A stretch of 64,000 nt of DNA from Asterochloris sp. CNOR1 (GCA_963969365.1 OZ017748.1:806001-870000), one strand, 5' to 3'. Counted from the stretch's first letter, positions 11,401 to 24,279 are shown. Numbers and translations are program-made. The notes: generated by a model from the letters alone, not told the origin.

Positions 11401-14400
11401 AGTTCTGGGAGCTCGTCAGGGAGAGGCAGATTGATTCGGTGAGCCTGTGTGCATGCAGCCATTTGCATGACTGCGGGGCAAAAGCAGCACAGCAGGCAGG
11501 CAATGCTCTTTGGAGTCGTCATGTGTGTGCGTGGGCTTCACTCCTAGGGACCGCCAGCGCCACATATTGGGCACTGCTGCTGAGCTGGCAGACACCACCA
11601 TGCTGCCTTCTGCTGCATTTCCTGCGCCGCTCTGGCGCATTTTGGCAGGCAGAAATGCCGTGGGAGGCTGCGTGTCTGCTGTTCCCGCTGTCAGTCAGGC
11701 TGCAAACAGCAGGCTGCTGCAATATTGCTCCATTTGTGCTGCGGTCTCGGCGAGTGCTGCTGTTCTGAATGCCAGGCTGCAAGCTTGGCCCTGCTGCCGC
11801 GCCCCAGCTGGCGCTGGACAGGCGCCCACTGCAGCAAACAGCATTGCCGCTCTTTCAGTCCAGGCTACTGCACCAGGGGCAAGGCGCTTGCTGAGGCACA
11901 GCAGACTGCTACTCTACCAGCACTCACCCCCTCTCTGCACTGCTGCAGGCCCAGTATACATTGGACAGGCGGTCGCTGAAGGTGCATGTGAAAAGGACTG
12001 CGCCCGGTGGGGAGCGCTGGGAGAAAGTGGGGCTGCCCTTTGACCCCGACCTGTTTGACCACATGGTGGAGCATGGGGTGGCCATCAAGGTGGGCGGCGT
12101 GCTTTGACCATGCATGGAGGGTAAGGGGACCAGATCCGCTTTCGTGCTGCGCCTCATAGCTGCTGAATGCTGTGCAGCTGGCATGTTGCCTGGCCTGCCA
12201 CAGAGGGCTTTGCTTGAATCTGGCGTCATGGTGGAGCATGCTGAGCAGCAGATGTTGAGTTCTCACTGACTGCACCAGCACTTGACCATTTTGCAGCAGG
12301 GCAGATTGCAGGGAGCATGGCAGCACTGTGCTGCCTCTGCGCTGCTTGTCTGAATGGTCAGACGCCCTTGAAGTCTGAGTGTGAAGCTGGCCGCAGTGTG
12401 AAGCATGGCGCAGCCATCAAGGAGGGCAGCACATGCATCCCTCTGGTTTGCTTCTCCAGGACGGGCCGCAGTGGTGCACAGGAGCTTGGCTCTACCGTGT
12501 GGGCACAGTCCTGCATGTGGAACTGTGAAAGGCTGTGTCTAGTGCGTCCTGCTATTGTGCAGGGTGAAGGCAGCCTATCCTGCCATGACAACTGAGGTGC
12601 TGCGTAGCCTGCGCTGAGAGACTAAGGCCTACCTCTTGAACAGCTCCAGTGCTGAGCACAGACCCCTTGCAGCCCTTTGGCATCGAGCCTGCAGCTTGCA
12701 GTTGCCCCCTGTCGAGCAGCACAAGTCGTCCTGTTGACCTTTTTCATCAAGAGCCTCATGTGCAGCAGCCTCAGGGGCAGAGTTTGACCTGCAGCAGTGT
12801 GCATAGAGCTCATGGCCTGCCTGCTGCAGGACACTCCCATCAACCCCTATGTGCAGTTGGTGGACGCCATGACGAGGTTCATCACCCCGCTCTGGATGGG
12901 CCTGGCCCTCATCATGGTGTCCTACAGGTGCAACACTCTGCTGCCATCTGCGAGCAACGTGCATGCAGCAGCTTGACTCCCCTGCCTGGTCCTGTGCTGA
13001 TACTTCACATGTGTGGCAGATGCTACTCTGGTGCCATGTGCCAGTGACATGCATGCGACAGCAGGCATCACGACTCCCAGTGCTGCTGAGCTGGTCTGCA
13101 TTTTCTGCCTTCACATGCAGTGAGCTGTCCTTTGCCATTGTGATGTAGGTGATGCCCGCTGCTAGCATCACTGTTATCCAGACACCTCCAGTCCCTGCTT
13201 TGCTGCAGGTTTGGGCAGAAGAAGGAGCGCACAGGAGGCGGCATCGGGTGAGCCATGCACCCTGGGCCTTGCGTTGCAGACAGCTGTTTGCCTACTCGAG
13301 CTACGCAGCAGGGCCTGGCATCGTTGCAGCTCATCATTGCGGGCATGCACAAGCTGTGGGTATGCTTGTATGGACTGCGTCTTTCAGCTCCTGTGGGCGG
13401 CAGCTGTGCTCCCCAACAGGGCTTGGCAGCTGCTGTGCTCCCTGTTTTTGAGCTGAGCAGCTCCGTCGCAGGTCCCTGGAACAATGTGCTGAAGCGCCAC
13501 GTTGCAGCAACGCATCCACATGTATGCCCTGTGTTTGACCCAACTGGTGTTGAACGCTGACAAACAATCAGCGGTGCTGCCGAGGCCGAGCAATGTCCTG
13601 CCCTGCATGCAGGAAGGGGCCTTTCTCGGGCATCACCATGGACCGTGTGGACCGCTTCCCCTCCACCGCCAAGTTCTCAGACATCGCTGGCATTGACCAG
13701 GTTGCCAAGACTGCATGCCCTGGGCTGTGCATTGCTTCTGTCCCTGCAACGTATGAGCACATGCTAGCTGCAGCCTTGTTGTTTGCTCCCAGGTAGCCTG
13801 GCCTCCTCAATGCTGGACAAGCGCTGGCTCGCTGCTACTTGAAGCCTGGGTTTCCTGTTATATGATTTTGTCATGTCATTCTGCAGCTTCCTGCCCCGGC
13901 AGGCAGCAGTCAAGGGCCTTCCTCATCTGCTTGAAAACAGGGGTTTGGGCTGCAAACAGCCTTACTGCTACTATGCAGGTCAAGTCTGAGATCATGGAGC
14001 TGGTCACGTTCCTGAGGAACCCTGACCGCTTTCTGCGGATGGGTGCCAGGACGCCGGCAGGCGTGCTGCTGTGTGGGGCCCCTGGCACAGGTACAGCACA
14101 CCTGTAGACAGATGTTAACTTGGGCCGGTATGGCAGGTCTTGGCGACCACTGGCAGGGGCCACTGCCCGCAAACTCAGCCGTCAAGTGGGCGGCGCGCTG
14201 TGCTGCTCACTCTCCCCTGGGCTGACTATCCAGTTTCTATGGCATTGACCCCATGTTGCGCTGTAAAGCTGCAGTGCTGTAATAAAAGATTTCCGGCGAG
14301 CGCAACAGCAACAGTTTGGCCGCCCTCGCCTGCTTAGCTGCCATATACCCTGTTTTCTCCCAACACGACCTGCAGGCAAGACACTGCCGGCTCGAGCTTT

Positions 14401-17400
14401 GACTGGGGCGTTGCTGCCCTTCCCCAAGTCTGCTGCTTACCCCTGCTGCTGCAAGCAATGACTTCAAAATATCCCGTAAGCTGGCTGCAGGAAAGGCCAT
14501 GCTGGCAAAAGTGAAACCAGGGCAGTCCGGCCGCCCGTCTCTAGTGCGTCCTTGCTGTGCCTTGCAGAGCGGATCCTTCTAGCCAAAGCTGCGACAGCGC
14601 AATCGCCATCCTTTCTCGCTCTCTTGCCAGCCCTTGGCCCTCCAAGCCTGGCAGAGCAACTTCCCCACCACGCTGCGGGGAAGGCCCTGCTGGCTAAGGC
14701 GGAGGCAGCGGTCTCCTCCATTCAACATCAGGGTTATGACTTTTTGGACCTTGGCTGCTCACCTATGTCGTGCTGCAGGGGGGCTGTCCTGGCGAAGGCT
14801 TGTATCAACCCCTTCTCACATCGCTTTCCCTTGGCACTACATGCACTTTAAGCCATCTTCCCATTTTCCAATTTGCTGCAGGCAAAGCCTGCTGGTCAAG
14901 GCTGTGGCTGGGGCCCTGCAGCCTTGTAAGTCTCTGCTGCTCGTTCCTGCCGCTGCAAGCAGTGGAGGAGACACACCTCCCACACACACTGTGCTGCAGG
15001 GAAGACGCTGCTGGCCAAGGCAATGGCGGGGGAGGCGGGCGTCCCCTTCTTCTCGGTCTCAGGATCGGAATTCTTTGAGATCTTTGCCGGCGTGGGGGCC
15101 TCCCGCGTGCGTGACATGTTCAAGATCGCCCGCAAGAACGCGCCCTGCGTCATATTCATGGACGAGTTTGACGGCCTGGGAAAGCAGCGGGAGGGCGACA
15201 CTTCGGGCCCTGAGAGCGGTGAGACAGTATTGGAGGTAGAGTCGTGTGGTTGTGTTTGGGGGTGAGAGGGTCTTCTGAGGGCAAGCAGCGCATGGATGAC
15301 ATCCTGATCAAAGAGGTCATGAGCTTCCTCTGGCGACAGGGCGTGAAGGCTGGGCTGGCCTGGGTGAGCAGACCTGCTCTGACTGCAGGCTGTGGAATGT
15401 TACACATCTTTGCATGTTGGTCTGCCTTGGCAACATGATGTGAGCACACAGACCTGACAGTGGTCAGCTTACACCTGCGTAGCTTGATGGGGGTGCTGCT
15501 GCCTTGGTCAGTAGTCATGCTGTGGCACCTAATGGGACGGCCAGACAGCTGTCTGGGATCATGGCCTGCAGATGAAGTATCCCCTAGCGGTAGGCATGCA
15601 CCTACGCTGACTGGGCCAGAATGCTGCCTGCCTTCCGCACCTGCAGCAGAATCCTTCTGGCAAGCCTGCACCTGTGCTGAAAGGGCTGACGTGATTACAG
15701 AGCAATGCTGTGGCAGGACATGCAGTTCGGAGTGGGATTCTTCAAGCCCTTGCCCATCCCTGCTGAATTGTCTGGCGCCGTGCGCCCTGGTGCTGCAGAG
15801 TCGGTGCACACCATCAACGCGCTGCTGACAGAGATGGATGGCTTTGAGGACAACACAGGGGTGGTGGTGATGGCAGCCACCAACAGGCCAGAGGCCCTGG
15901 ACGGCGCCCTCATACGGGCTGGACGCTTTGATCGGACCATTGAGATGCCCATGCCAGACGTCGAGGTGAGGGGATGGGCTTGTGCATGGCGTGGTGCTCC
16001 GGCAGCATGTCTGCTGCTGACTGGTGCTTAGAAGTCAGGTGCCGGGATCTGCCATGGCTGGCCCGTGTGTGGCAGCCTGCCAGCATCCATAGTGGTCCGC
16101 CCTAGAGGCTGAGCTGCTGCTGGTCTGGGGGAGCTCACTGCAATGTGCAATGTTAAAGCACCTGAAACAGACTAAACATCTGGCTGGAAGGGAGCTGGTG
16201 TCCCATGTGCCTGTGCAATAGTTAACTGTGCGCATGTGCACCCACACCTGGCAGCAAAGATGACAGACGTGATTCAATCCAACTCTGATGCTTCCCAGCA
16301 GTGCTGAGAATCTATCTTGGTGAATTCTCTGAGCCGCTTACAGCGCACGTGCACAGCCACATGGCTGTCACCAGCTGTACAATGCCTGCATGAGCATTGT
16401 TCACTCCTTTGAGGCCGCCAGCTTGCCATGCATTTGGTTGTGTAGCCTGCAGCAACACTCAGGCATCACCTCAGCAGCACGCTGGCCTTGCCTGACCTAA
16501 AGGGCCGTAGCATTTTGCAAATGAGACCCACATGACAGTGTTGTGTGCTGTGAGAGGTTGTGACCCTTCAGCCCGCCCCTTTGGGTGGTTAGGCTGCCAG
16601 GCCTGTCCCTTGTGGGGTATCTGCGGCTAATGATCTAAATAAAGCTGCTCGCACAGGCATGAACAAAAGCTGTGTCTCTACTGTTCTGCCCCAGGCCAAG
16701 CCACTCTCGCAGCAGTCAGCAGGAGCGGACTGCATCTTCATCTCAGCAGGGCATGGTGGCCATCCTGGATGTGCAGTCTGCTTCCATCCTTGCCTGACGC
16801 ACCTTCCTCTCCAAGCGTGCGGCATGCCTGTCTCCACTGTGCAGTCAGCTTGTCCAAGCCCTTGGTGTCAGTAATCTGCCAGCTTTGCTCGGCGACGCGA
16901 TCGCCCACACAACCTGCAGCTTACTCCTGGAGGCTCCCTTCCGCAAAGGGAACACCAATTGATCGACCCACATAGCCTACCTGCTTCCACTGCAGGGCAG
17001 AAAGGCCATCCTTGAGGTCCACTCCCGCAACAAGAAGATTGCTGAGGACGTGGACATGTTTGCGGTGGCCCAGGCCACTGCGGGCTACACGGGGGCTGAG
17101 CTCATGAACCTCATGAACAAGGCAGCCATCCTGGCTGTCAGGCAGGGGCGCGAGGTCATCAAGGCCATCGACATCTACGAGGTGGGCATGAGGGATGACT
17201 GCAGTCTGAGGTCCATCGCCAGCTTGATGAATGGCCTGGCAGGCAGACTGTAACAATTCGCAAGGCACATCCGCATCCTGCTGTGCAGCGCGAGGTGGAT
17301 TCTGTGCTGCAATGCTGCACGCAACACCATGTAGAGGCTGCTGGTGCTCCATATCATGTCAGGCTTGGCAGACAGGTGGCTGCCTGCTGCAGAGGCAATC

Positions 17401-20400
17401 TGACAGGGGTCTGGCTGGAGGAACAGAAGGGAGCCCTTCAAATGCTGTGCTTGAGATGCTCCAAGGCCATCCCATCCCTGAAAATGATTAGAGCTGTGCT
17501 TCAGGCATGTCATGCTGGCCTCGTGTCCGGGCAAGTTGCAGCCTCCCACTGCTGCCCATGGCACCAACCCTTCTGGTCATCCGGTGGCAGAACCCCCTAT
17601 TGCTGCAGCTTTTGGAGAATGAGGTCCCTATCCCCCTTGCTGCCTGCTTCCCTTGGCATCACTTCTGAGAACCACAGGCTCCACCATCTGCAGTCTGACA
17701 CCTTACAACTCCCTTCTGCCTGCAGTCCGTCAAGAACAGGCTCTGAACACAGAAGACTGCACCTCTCACCTGTTGCTGCCGTGCTGCCTGCAGTCCATTG
17801 AAAATGAGGCTCTTGAAGTGGTGGAGGAGCAGAATGAGACGGCGGAGGTGCCCTTCCTCATGCGGCGCCAAGTTGCGGTGTACGAGGCTGGGCGGGCTAT
17901 GCTGGCCTGGATGCATGCAGGTCTCGGCTACGATGTGGTCACCAAGGTGGGCGTGGCTGCTGGTTGTGCAGGTGCTGCATGACATCGGGCGGCAGCAACT
18001 CTCAGGGCGCATCTCATATGCTTCAAGTCCCAGTGTGGTGTGGAGGGCTTTGGTTCACCGGAGACGGTCCATCTGTTGCACTGGCGTCCACTGTGTCAGC
18101 ACCCCTGAACACTTGATGGTGCAGCCTGGGCGCTGCTGCACATGGAAGGCGGCTCAAGGGCTACTCAAGCCGATTGCGCCTGCTTGCATCTCATTGTTCT
18201 GCCGCAAAGATGGTTTCGCCCCGCCCAGAGCATTAGGCAGCGGTCCTCTTTGCCTACAAGCCAGCAGCCTGTGCCTTTGGCTCCGGGCACAGACAACCTG
18301 CCTTGCGTCGCAGAGCAGCCGCTGTCAGCCCCCTTTCTGTCCGGGACGCAGACACGTGCCATCCCCGCACTGCATTCTCCAGCTGACACAGCCACACCAT
18401 GTTGCAGGTGTCCTGCTGTCCAAACGGTGTGCCCACCGGATACACCCTCTTCTTGCCCGGGGAGGAGCAGCAGGAAGCCCGGGTGCTCACAAGGGCACAA
18501 ATGGAGGCACAGATAGTGGTCTCCCTGGCTGGCAGGTGGGCCTCAGGAGACTTGTGTCCCGCAGTGCGGGCGCTGTTTCACATCTTGGGACTCTGCCCTG
18601 GGGAGTCGCTTGGCGGCACGTGCAGCCTGTCTGGTGGCAGTCTGCCTGCACACCAAGTTTGCTTTCTCTCACAGCACAGAATGAGAGAGGGGATTGACAC
18701 GATGCTCTTTGCTGCCGTGCCTATTGCACACTGCAGCTTGCAACTGTTTAACAGCCTGCCCACTGCGGGCTTTGGGTCGCCCTGCATCATCAGCCGCCCT
18801 CCTGTCAGTGAGTCCCCTCCAGCAGCCAGACCCTGCCTGTGTGTGCAGGTGTGCCGAGAGGCTGGTCTTTGGGGAAGACAGGGTGTCCACCTCAGGCTCA
18901 GACGACGTGCTGGATGCTAACTACCTGGCTCGTGAGATGGTCTACCGCTTTGGCTTCAACAAGCGCCTGGGGCCTGTTGCGCTCATGGACGACGACGAGG
19001 TGAGCTGGTCTGTGATCAGTGTTGACCCGAAGCTTAGGCCTGCAGCCAGACAGAGCTGATGTGACGCAGCAGCTTGGCAGGCTGGGCTGCCTGCCCTGGC
19101 AGCGGCGAGTGCTTGATCTTGCAGGGGTGCTGCATGGACCCCTAGCAGACTGCCCTGTACTTACATCTGGCAATAGACCCTCCTCTTGCTGCTGCCGCAT
19201 GCAGAGCTACATCAACCATGATGGCACTGCTGCAATTGCCTCGATTGGCAGCGAGCTGTCTCAGATCGCTGTGGCAGATGTAGAGGAGGTGGGTGTGCCT
19301 GCCATTTCCTTGACTGGCAGCCCATCAGCGCTCTATCTGAGCCCCTATCCTTGCTGCGCGTCCTTGGTCTGAAAGGAAGACCAAGTGTGCCGAGCTTAGA
19401 CTTACTATGGTGTTGCTGTGTTCAATGTGCTTACTTATGCACGTGTTGCCTGCACCTACACGCAAGCGTTGTCATGCTAGATGGATGTGCCGTACGGCAG
19501 CTGTGCCTGCTGGGAGGCAGGTAGCATGGTGGTGCAAAGTGCATCCCCTGCTCAACCTTGTGTGGCTGCTTGTCTGCGCTTGTCGGCAGTCCCTTGGCAC
19601 TCCATCTACGTGTAGGGTGCCAGCTGATCGCACATTGCTGTGCCTCTGCCATGGCAGCAGCTCCTCCTGGGGAGGGGATGCAAGGCAGTGATGCCCCTAG
19701 TCTGCCCTGGGCACATGCTCGTTCACTGCACCAGCTTTGGTAGATGCCCGGATGCTGAATCCTATGCCGGGCCAGCTGGTGCCACACTTTGCAACAGCGT
19801 GCAGGTCTGACTGGCTGGCTGCTCCAACTGCAGCTGGTGGAGGGGGCTGAAGCTAAAGCCTGCTGGGGCCTGAAGACCAATTGGCAGGCATTGCAGGCTG
19901 TGACTGAGCTCCTGATGTTCAAGGGCACCATCACAGGTGGGCATGGCTGAGTGCAGTGGGAGAACCTAAATGCAGCCCAGCCTGTCACCGGGCGCTGACC
20001 AAGCCTGATGTTGGTGCAGCAACTTCTGTCGAGCAACCCTCCGGCAGCCTCTCCTGGCTCTTCCCTTGCCCATGCTATAAATCTTTGGCTTCATGTCACC
20101 GCGGTGCATAGCATCACTTATGGGGAGACACACATGTCTCCACCTGGCCCCTGCAGAGGCCGCTTGTTCGATGTGCGGCATACCCCAAAGCACCTGAAGT
20201 CCGCGCTGGGCTGCATCTGAGGCACTTGCCTGCTTGCCATTTACACATCAGCATGCACGCCACAGACGGTGGCGCCTGTGAAAGCTGTTGCATGAATCTT
20301 GTCCGCAGTGGGCCACACTGGCATGCACTGACTGGACTGCCCATTGCCCCTTCAGAGGACTGCTCTGCGGGAGGTCAACGCCTGTCAGAGCTGCATACAC

Positions 20401-21145
20401 CTTGCGCCTCAGATAATGCCTCACTCCACTGCCTGCTTCCCCTGCAAGAAACAGCATAATCTGCCGCTGCAACGGATCCTGTTGGACTCTCCCTGACGCC
20501 AATGCCTGCTGCCTGTGCCAACGTGGAGCTAAAGAACTCCTTACAGGACGCTGGGCCTGTCAAAGCTTGAGCTTTTGATACCACACAGCCACTCTCAACC
20601 GTCCCTCACTCGAGTGCCTGCTGCCTCGGCAGGGAAGGAGCTGCGGGAGACTCTGCAAGAGGCTGGCGCAACGGCATTCAGCAGCGGTCTCCTTGAAGGC
20701 TGGTCCTGGAGCCCTGAGGGCTACATTGCCTTTGAGGGCTCTCCCCTTGATGTGAGCTTCTGCAAAATGCAGCTGCACTGTGCTGCTGTGCGCCTCCAGT
20801 CATTGCATGGCAACCAGCAGCTGTTCGGATGCTAGCCTCCCTGTGGTGGGCAGGCACCTGTCGTTGGGCCCAATGCTGCTGACATAGCATGCAGCGCACT
20901 GGACTTGCTCGCAGCTATCTGTCCCAGCCTGTCTTACCTGTGTACGAAGTGGAGTGTCAAGAGAGATCCTGACATGTATTCAGGAGCCTCAGCAGCCTTC
21001 TGATGGAGCAAACGGCGCTGAAGCAAATGGAGATGGCAATGACAGCGCCGATGAGGAACTTGCCAATTTTGTTGAGAACACATGGAATCCCCAAAACCCC
21101 TACCGTGTGCGGCTGGACTTGCCCCAGACCTTGGTCAACCGCTGA
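8462..21145 (+). CDS. FtsH-like AAA-ATPase with inactivated zinc protease site (FtsHi type), chloroplast
   Basis: About 19 exons: 8462-8788 (or 8797), 8996-9299, 10543-10628, 11295-11438, 11949-12089, 12830-12927, 13209-13247, 13613-13700, 13979-14090, 15000-15218, 15799-15965, 16996-17181, 17794-17946, 18408-18535, 18849-18999, 19205-19288, 19834-19936, 20633-20751, 20984-21145; about 936 residues. Exon 1 gives an Arg/Ser/His-rich plastid-like transit peptide and a hydrophobic helix ([17 protein letters not shown]); a second helix is [14 protein letters not shown]. The AAA module is intact: Walker A GAPGTGKT (split between exons 9 and 10), Walker [10 protein letters not shown], sensor [14 protein letters not shown], arginine finger IRAGRFDR. 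The zinc motif HEXGH is YEAGR (17881-17895), so both histidines are lost, while the third ligand region SGSDDV remains. Such FtsHi proteins act as ATPase or import-motor subunits in plastid envelopes of plants. Donor GTTGCC after exon 8 is non-consensus. The exact FtsHi subgroup is not assigned. Confidence 0.9.
9851..10460. repeat. Four-copy tandem array, period about 180-200 bp, in FtsHi intron 2
   Basis: The core ACCATCTTTCGGAGCTGAA starts near 9851, 10052, 10231 and 10408, each followed by a conserved GTTGAGAC...ATCATGACT..CTGACAG block and preceded by GATGATACATGATAA-like sequence. Spacing is 201, 179 and 177 bp. No coding function is evident; the minus-strand reading is open but shows no known protein. 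Confidence 0.85.
14376..15045 (+). repeat. Seven serial versions of the Walker A exon start (six decayed, one used)
   Basis: The real exon 10 starts at 15000 with GGAAGACGCTGCTGGCCAAG. Similar blocks start at 14376 (GCAAGACACTGCCGGCTCGA), 14491 (GAAAGGCCATGCTGGCAAAA), 14568 (AGCGGATCCTTCTAGCCAAA), about 14679 (GGAAGGCCCTGCTGGCTAAG), 14779 (GGGGGCTGTCCTGGCGAAGG) and 14882 (GCAAAGCCTGCTGGTCAAGG). Five of the six are preceded by TGCAG; the block at 14679 is preceded by TGCGG. Spacing is 77-118 bp. Confidence 0.85.
17600..17835 (+). repeat. Decayed copies of the start of FtsHi exon 13
   Basis: Exon 13 starts at 17794 with CTGCAG/TCCATTGAAAATGAGGC. Partial copies lie at about 17728 (TGCAGTCCGTCAAGAACAGG), 17665 (TCTGAGAACCACAGGCTCC) and 17612 (TTGGAGAATGAGGTCC), about 50-70 bp apart. 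Confidence 0.5.
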
Positions 21146-21321
21146 AGGACGGCGCTCCTGCCATGACGAGGCAGCCACAGCAACCTGTCCCTATCAGCAT
21201 CCTGCATGCAGCGTTGATTTCCAGCAGCCTGCAGTGTCAAGGCCTTTGACATTGCCATGAATCACTGTTACAGATACTCGCGAGCACCTGTTTGGTTTCA
21301 GCAATGGACTCGCCAAGAGAC

Positions 21322-24174
21322 CTATGTGGCAGGGCATGCTGCACCAGCTGGCACAAAGGCAGCTGGGAATTGGATGAGGTGATGACTTTTGCTGTCTGCC
21401 TGAGCGTGGGGCATGTAGTAGGCTGGACCCGGTGGGCGGTGGAACACAGTGGACTTGCTGGTGCGTGAGACATGGCTGAGGAAGGCTGCAGAAGTCCCCT
21501 TCTTGCTGTTGGCAAAGTCCTTGTCAGGAGCTGCATCATATGTGCCAGGGGCCGGGCTGGGGCCCTGCAGCACTCGTGGTTGCAACGGCCTGCACAGCAG
21601 ATTCACTGGTTTCCATTAAGCAAAGATGCAATTCCCTGGGGCTACATTGCCATGCACAGCAGGATCAAAACTTGGCGACGGCAAAGATGCAAGTTGTCTT
21701 ACAAGGACCACTGATTGTTGTATCTCTGGCTGTCTGAAGGCAATCTCATGGCACCTGTGAAACACTGCACAATTGCAAGCTTGCCTGTTGGCAGCTGCAG
21801 ACCACAATGGCTCAACTTGATGTCTGGCCACGCAATTAGCTCACCTGCTGAAGCGATCCTGGGGCACCACCTGACAGCCAAAGGCTGCAGAGGGCCGCCC
21901 AGCCGCCGCCTGCAGCTCGCTGGTGATGCCTCGCAGGCTCTGCGTCTCGTAGGTGCCAGGCCCAGGCTTGAGGTCATCAGCCTGCTGGGCAGCCACGGCC
22001 AGCGCCCGAGCCTCCCGGCTGCCAGGGTCCGCCTCCACGACCTGGGGGATGTGGCGTGCCATGTGACGCACCCTGGCGGCGGGGCTGTGACCAGGCTGCA
22101 GTTTGAAGTTGGTCCTGGCCGCCTCTGGCACTCCCCATGTGTAAGACTGCAGGCAGTGACGGCAGAAGAGCTGGCGCACGCTGTCAGCCTGAGCGCACCA
22201 CAGAATGTTGGCAGGACTGCTGGCTGCGTTTGCAGTGGAGGGAGCTGCAGCGTCTGGGGCTTGCTGCCTGGGATCTCACCGTGGACACAAGATGTGCACT
22301 GGGCTGCCACATATCAGACAGTGGCGTTGTCATCCTCGATGTCAAACGAGGCTTGCAGCATGTGGGTGCTGCAGGAAGCACATTGCGCACTGCATGCTGT
22401 GCACAGATGCAAGATTGCCCTTGACGGCTTACCAGCTCATAGGTGCCAGGTGCCGGCAGGTCTCGTTCTGCACCCCGGGCAGCCACCTTGGCCCGCTCTG
22501 CAGTGGCAAAGGCAGACCGCTGCCCCGGCAGGCTGGTCCATGATAGACGCTGCCCATGCTTTGACCTGCAGCAGGGACCTGCTGAGCCAGGCTGCATGAC
22601 CGGGTGCTGCCCTTCGGCATGCAGCTCCTGCTCGTGCTTTGAGCACCCCGGCCAAAGGCATGGGGGCTTGCTGGCAGCAAGTTGTGGCAGGGCAGCAACG
22701 CCATGCTGTGGCGAGCACTGGGCGGAGCGGAAACCCTGCAGGCGGGCTATGACTGTGCCATGGCATGCATAGCTCAGATGCTGCAGCTGTCATATTGCAT
22801 GTAGGTAGCCGACATTGCTTACTCTGAGGGCTCGTAGTACCCTGGGCCCAGGCTGCTGCCCTGCTGCACCCGCTGCAGCAGCCTCCTCTGCAGCCGTACG
22901 CTGTCCAGCACCATTGACTGCACAGTGCAGACACAGCTCAGGGCGGACTCGGCGGCTCAGCAGATCAAGAGGACTCTGCTGCAAGCATGCCCAGCCCCAT
23001 GCGATCATGCATCATGGAGGCGGCCTGCTGCAAACAGCCCTGCCATGCATGACTTGTGTCAAGCAGAACTGTGGTGGAGCAGCAGCTTGCCTCGGTGGTG
23101 GCTGGCACGCTGATGACCGTCCTGGGGCTTTCATGGAAGCGGCTGCTGGCAGAGGGTGCTGGGCACTCGTAGCTGCCTGCAGAACACCATGGAGCCTGAT
23201 GCCCCTGCAGGGTAGGGGGGCGGAAGCCAGGAACGTTGTGCAGTGGGCGCCTCGGGTGCCTGCCTCATCTCTGCTGGGTCCAGGATGGTTGCAGACATGT
23301 CTTCCCACCCAGATTGAGCACTGCGCTTCCTAAGATGGGCATGGACCTCATAGGGTCAAACCAAACAAGACTCCTGCTTTGTGTAGAGCAGGGCTGATTC
23401 TGCAGTGCATAGCGCGTGGTGCCACAATGCACGCCGAGTGCTTCAGTGAGCTTCCAGGGCGCGCTCAAGACAGAGGCAGGATGGCAGGCACCAAAGCAGC
23501 GCGAAGTCTGCAGGTGGCGGCTTGCCTAGCCCCGGTCCGCCCTGGCGGCCTACCTGAAGGGCTCTGTGGCTCAATGTGCACCACAGTCGGCCTGCAAGCA
23601 GCGACTTGCCTGGGCCCGGCCCTGTGTAGTGCCACTGCGAGCTCAGTCGAGGCGCCTTAGAGTGAAATCCTGCTGTGTAGCCCTGCCGTGAGACGCTCTC
23701 ACTTGTCCACAGCGGGCTACTGTGCAGGTTGTAGCTGCCTGGCCCAGGGCCTGCATAGGACAGATACTACATGGACTAATTGAATGTAAGCGCGGCATGA
23801 CTGCAAGGTCAACATGTTCAGCTGCCTGCTCCGAAATCATGCCCTACATTTGTGCATGCAAATACTGTGACAGGATGTTGATGCAGAGCTGATATAGAGT
23901 GTTGCTGCACACGCTGACCTGCTGCTGCATCCGGGGAGGGCTCCAGCTCCGCCACATATCTTGCACTGCGGCCAAAGCTGTCCCTGGGCCTCTTGCCACC
24001 GCTGGAGGCCATCCTGGGCTGAGGAAGTTGCGCTGAAATGCTCCCCAGGGAGGTAGCCACCTTGGCGGAGGGGCCAAGGCTGTGGCCCTTGCGCAGATGC
24101 CCCACAGGCACCAATCCAACCTGCCTCCCAATCAGTGGAGGCGATGGCCCCAGATACGGGCTATCCGCTGCCAT
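21322..24174 (-). CDS. Sperm-tail PG-rich repeat protein (STPGR/ODF3-like, microtubule-associated)
   Basis: Start at 24174 (MAADSPYLGPSPPLIGRQVG). Exon 1 24174-23919; exon 2 23750-23610, ending at GGGCCCAG followed by GCAAGT, a possible GC donor. PG motifs typical of the STPGR family occur along the gene: PGPGSYNLHSSP (exon 2), LGPGYYEPSE (about 22830-22850), APGTYEL (about 22432-22450), GPGTYETQSLRG (about 21940-21962) and APGTYDA (about 21530-21550), often preceded by a phenylalanine-rich repeat body. In known families these short loops line ciliary or flagellar microtubules or bind tubulin. Later exons are not all resolved; clear ones are about 22590-22438 and 22150-21845, and the last ends at stop 21322. 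Family assignment is good, exon map incomplete. Confidence 0.65.
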
Positions 24175-24279
24175 GATTCAACTTCGCACAGCTGGCCTGG
24201 AGAGGTTTCTAGGGCTCTAACCGCGACATTTGACTGTTAATATAATTTGAGCTTTGACTAGCCTGCCGCCGTTCACTCT

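Noticed and set aside
17798-18697. 299-codon plus-strand open frame in the FtsHi gene
   Set aside because: It overlaps exon 13 in a different frame from the conserved one and continues through introns.
21715-22599. 294-codon plus-strand open frame
   Set aside because: It is antisense to the STPGR exons carrying PGTY motifs and has no domain of its own.
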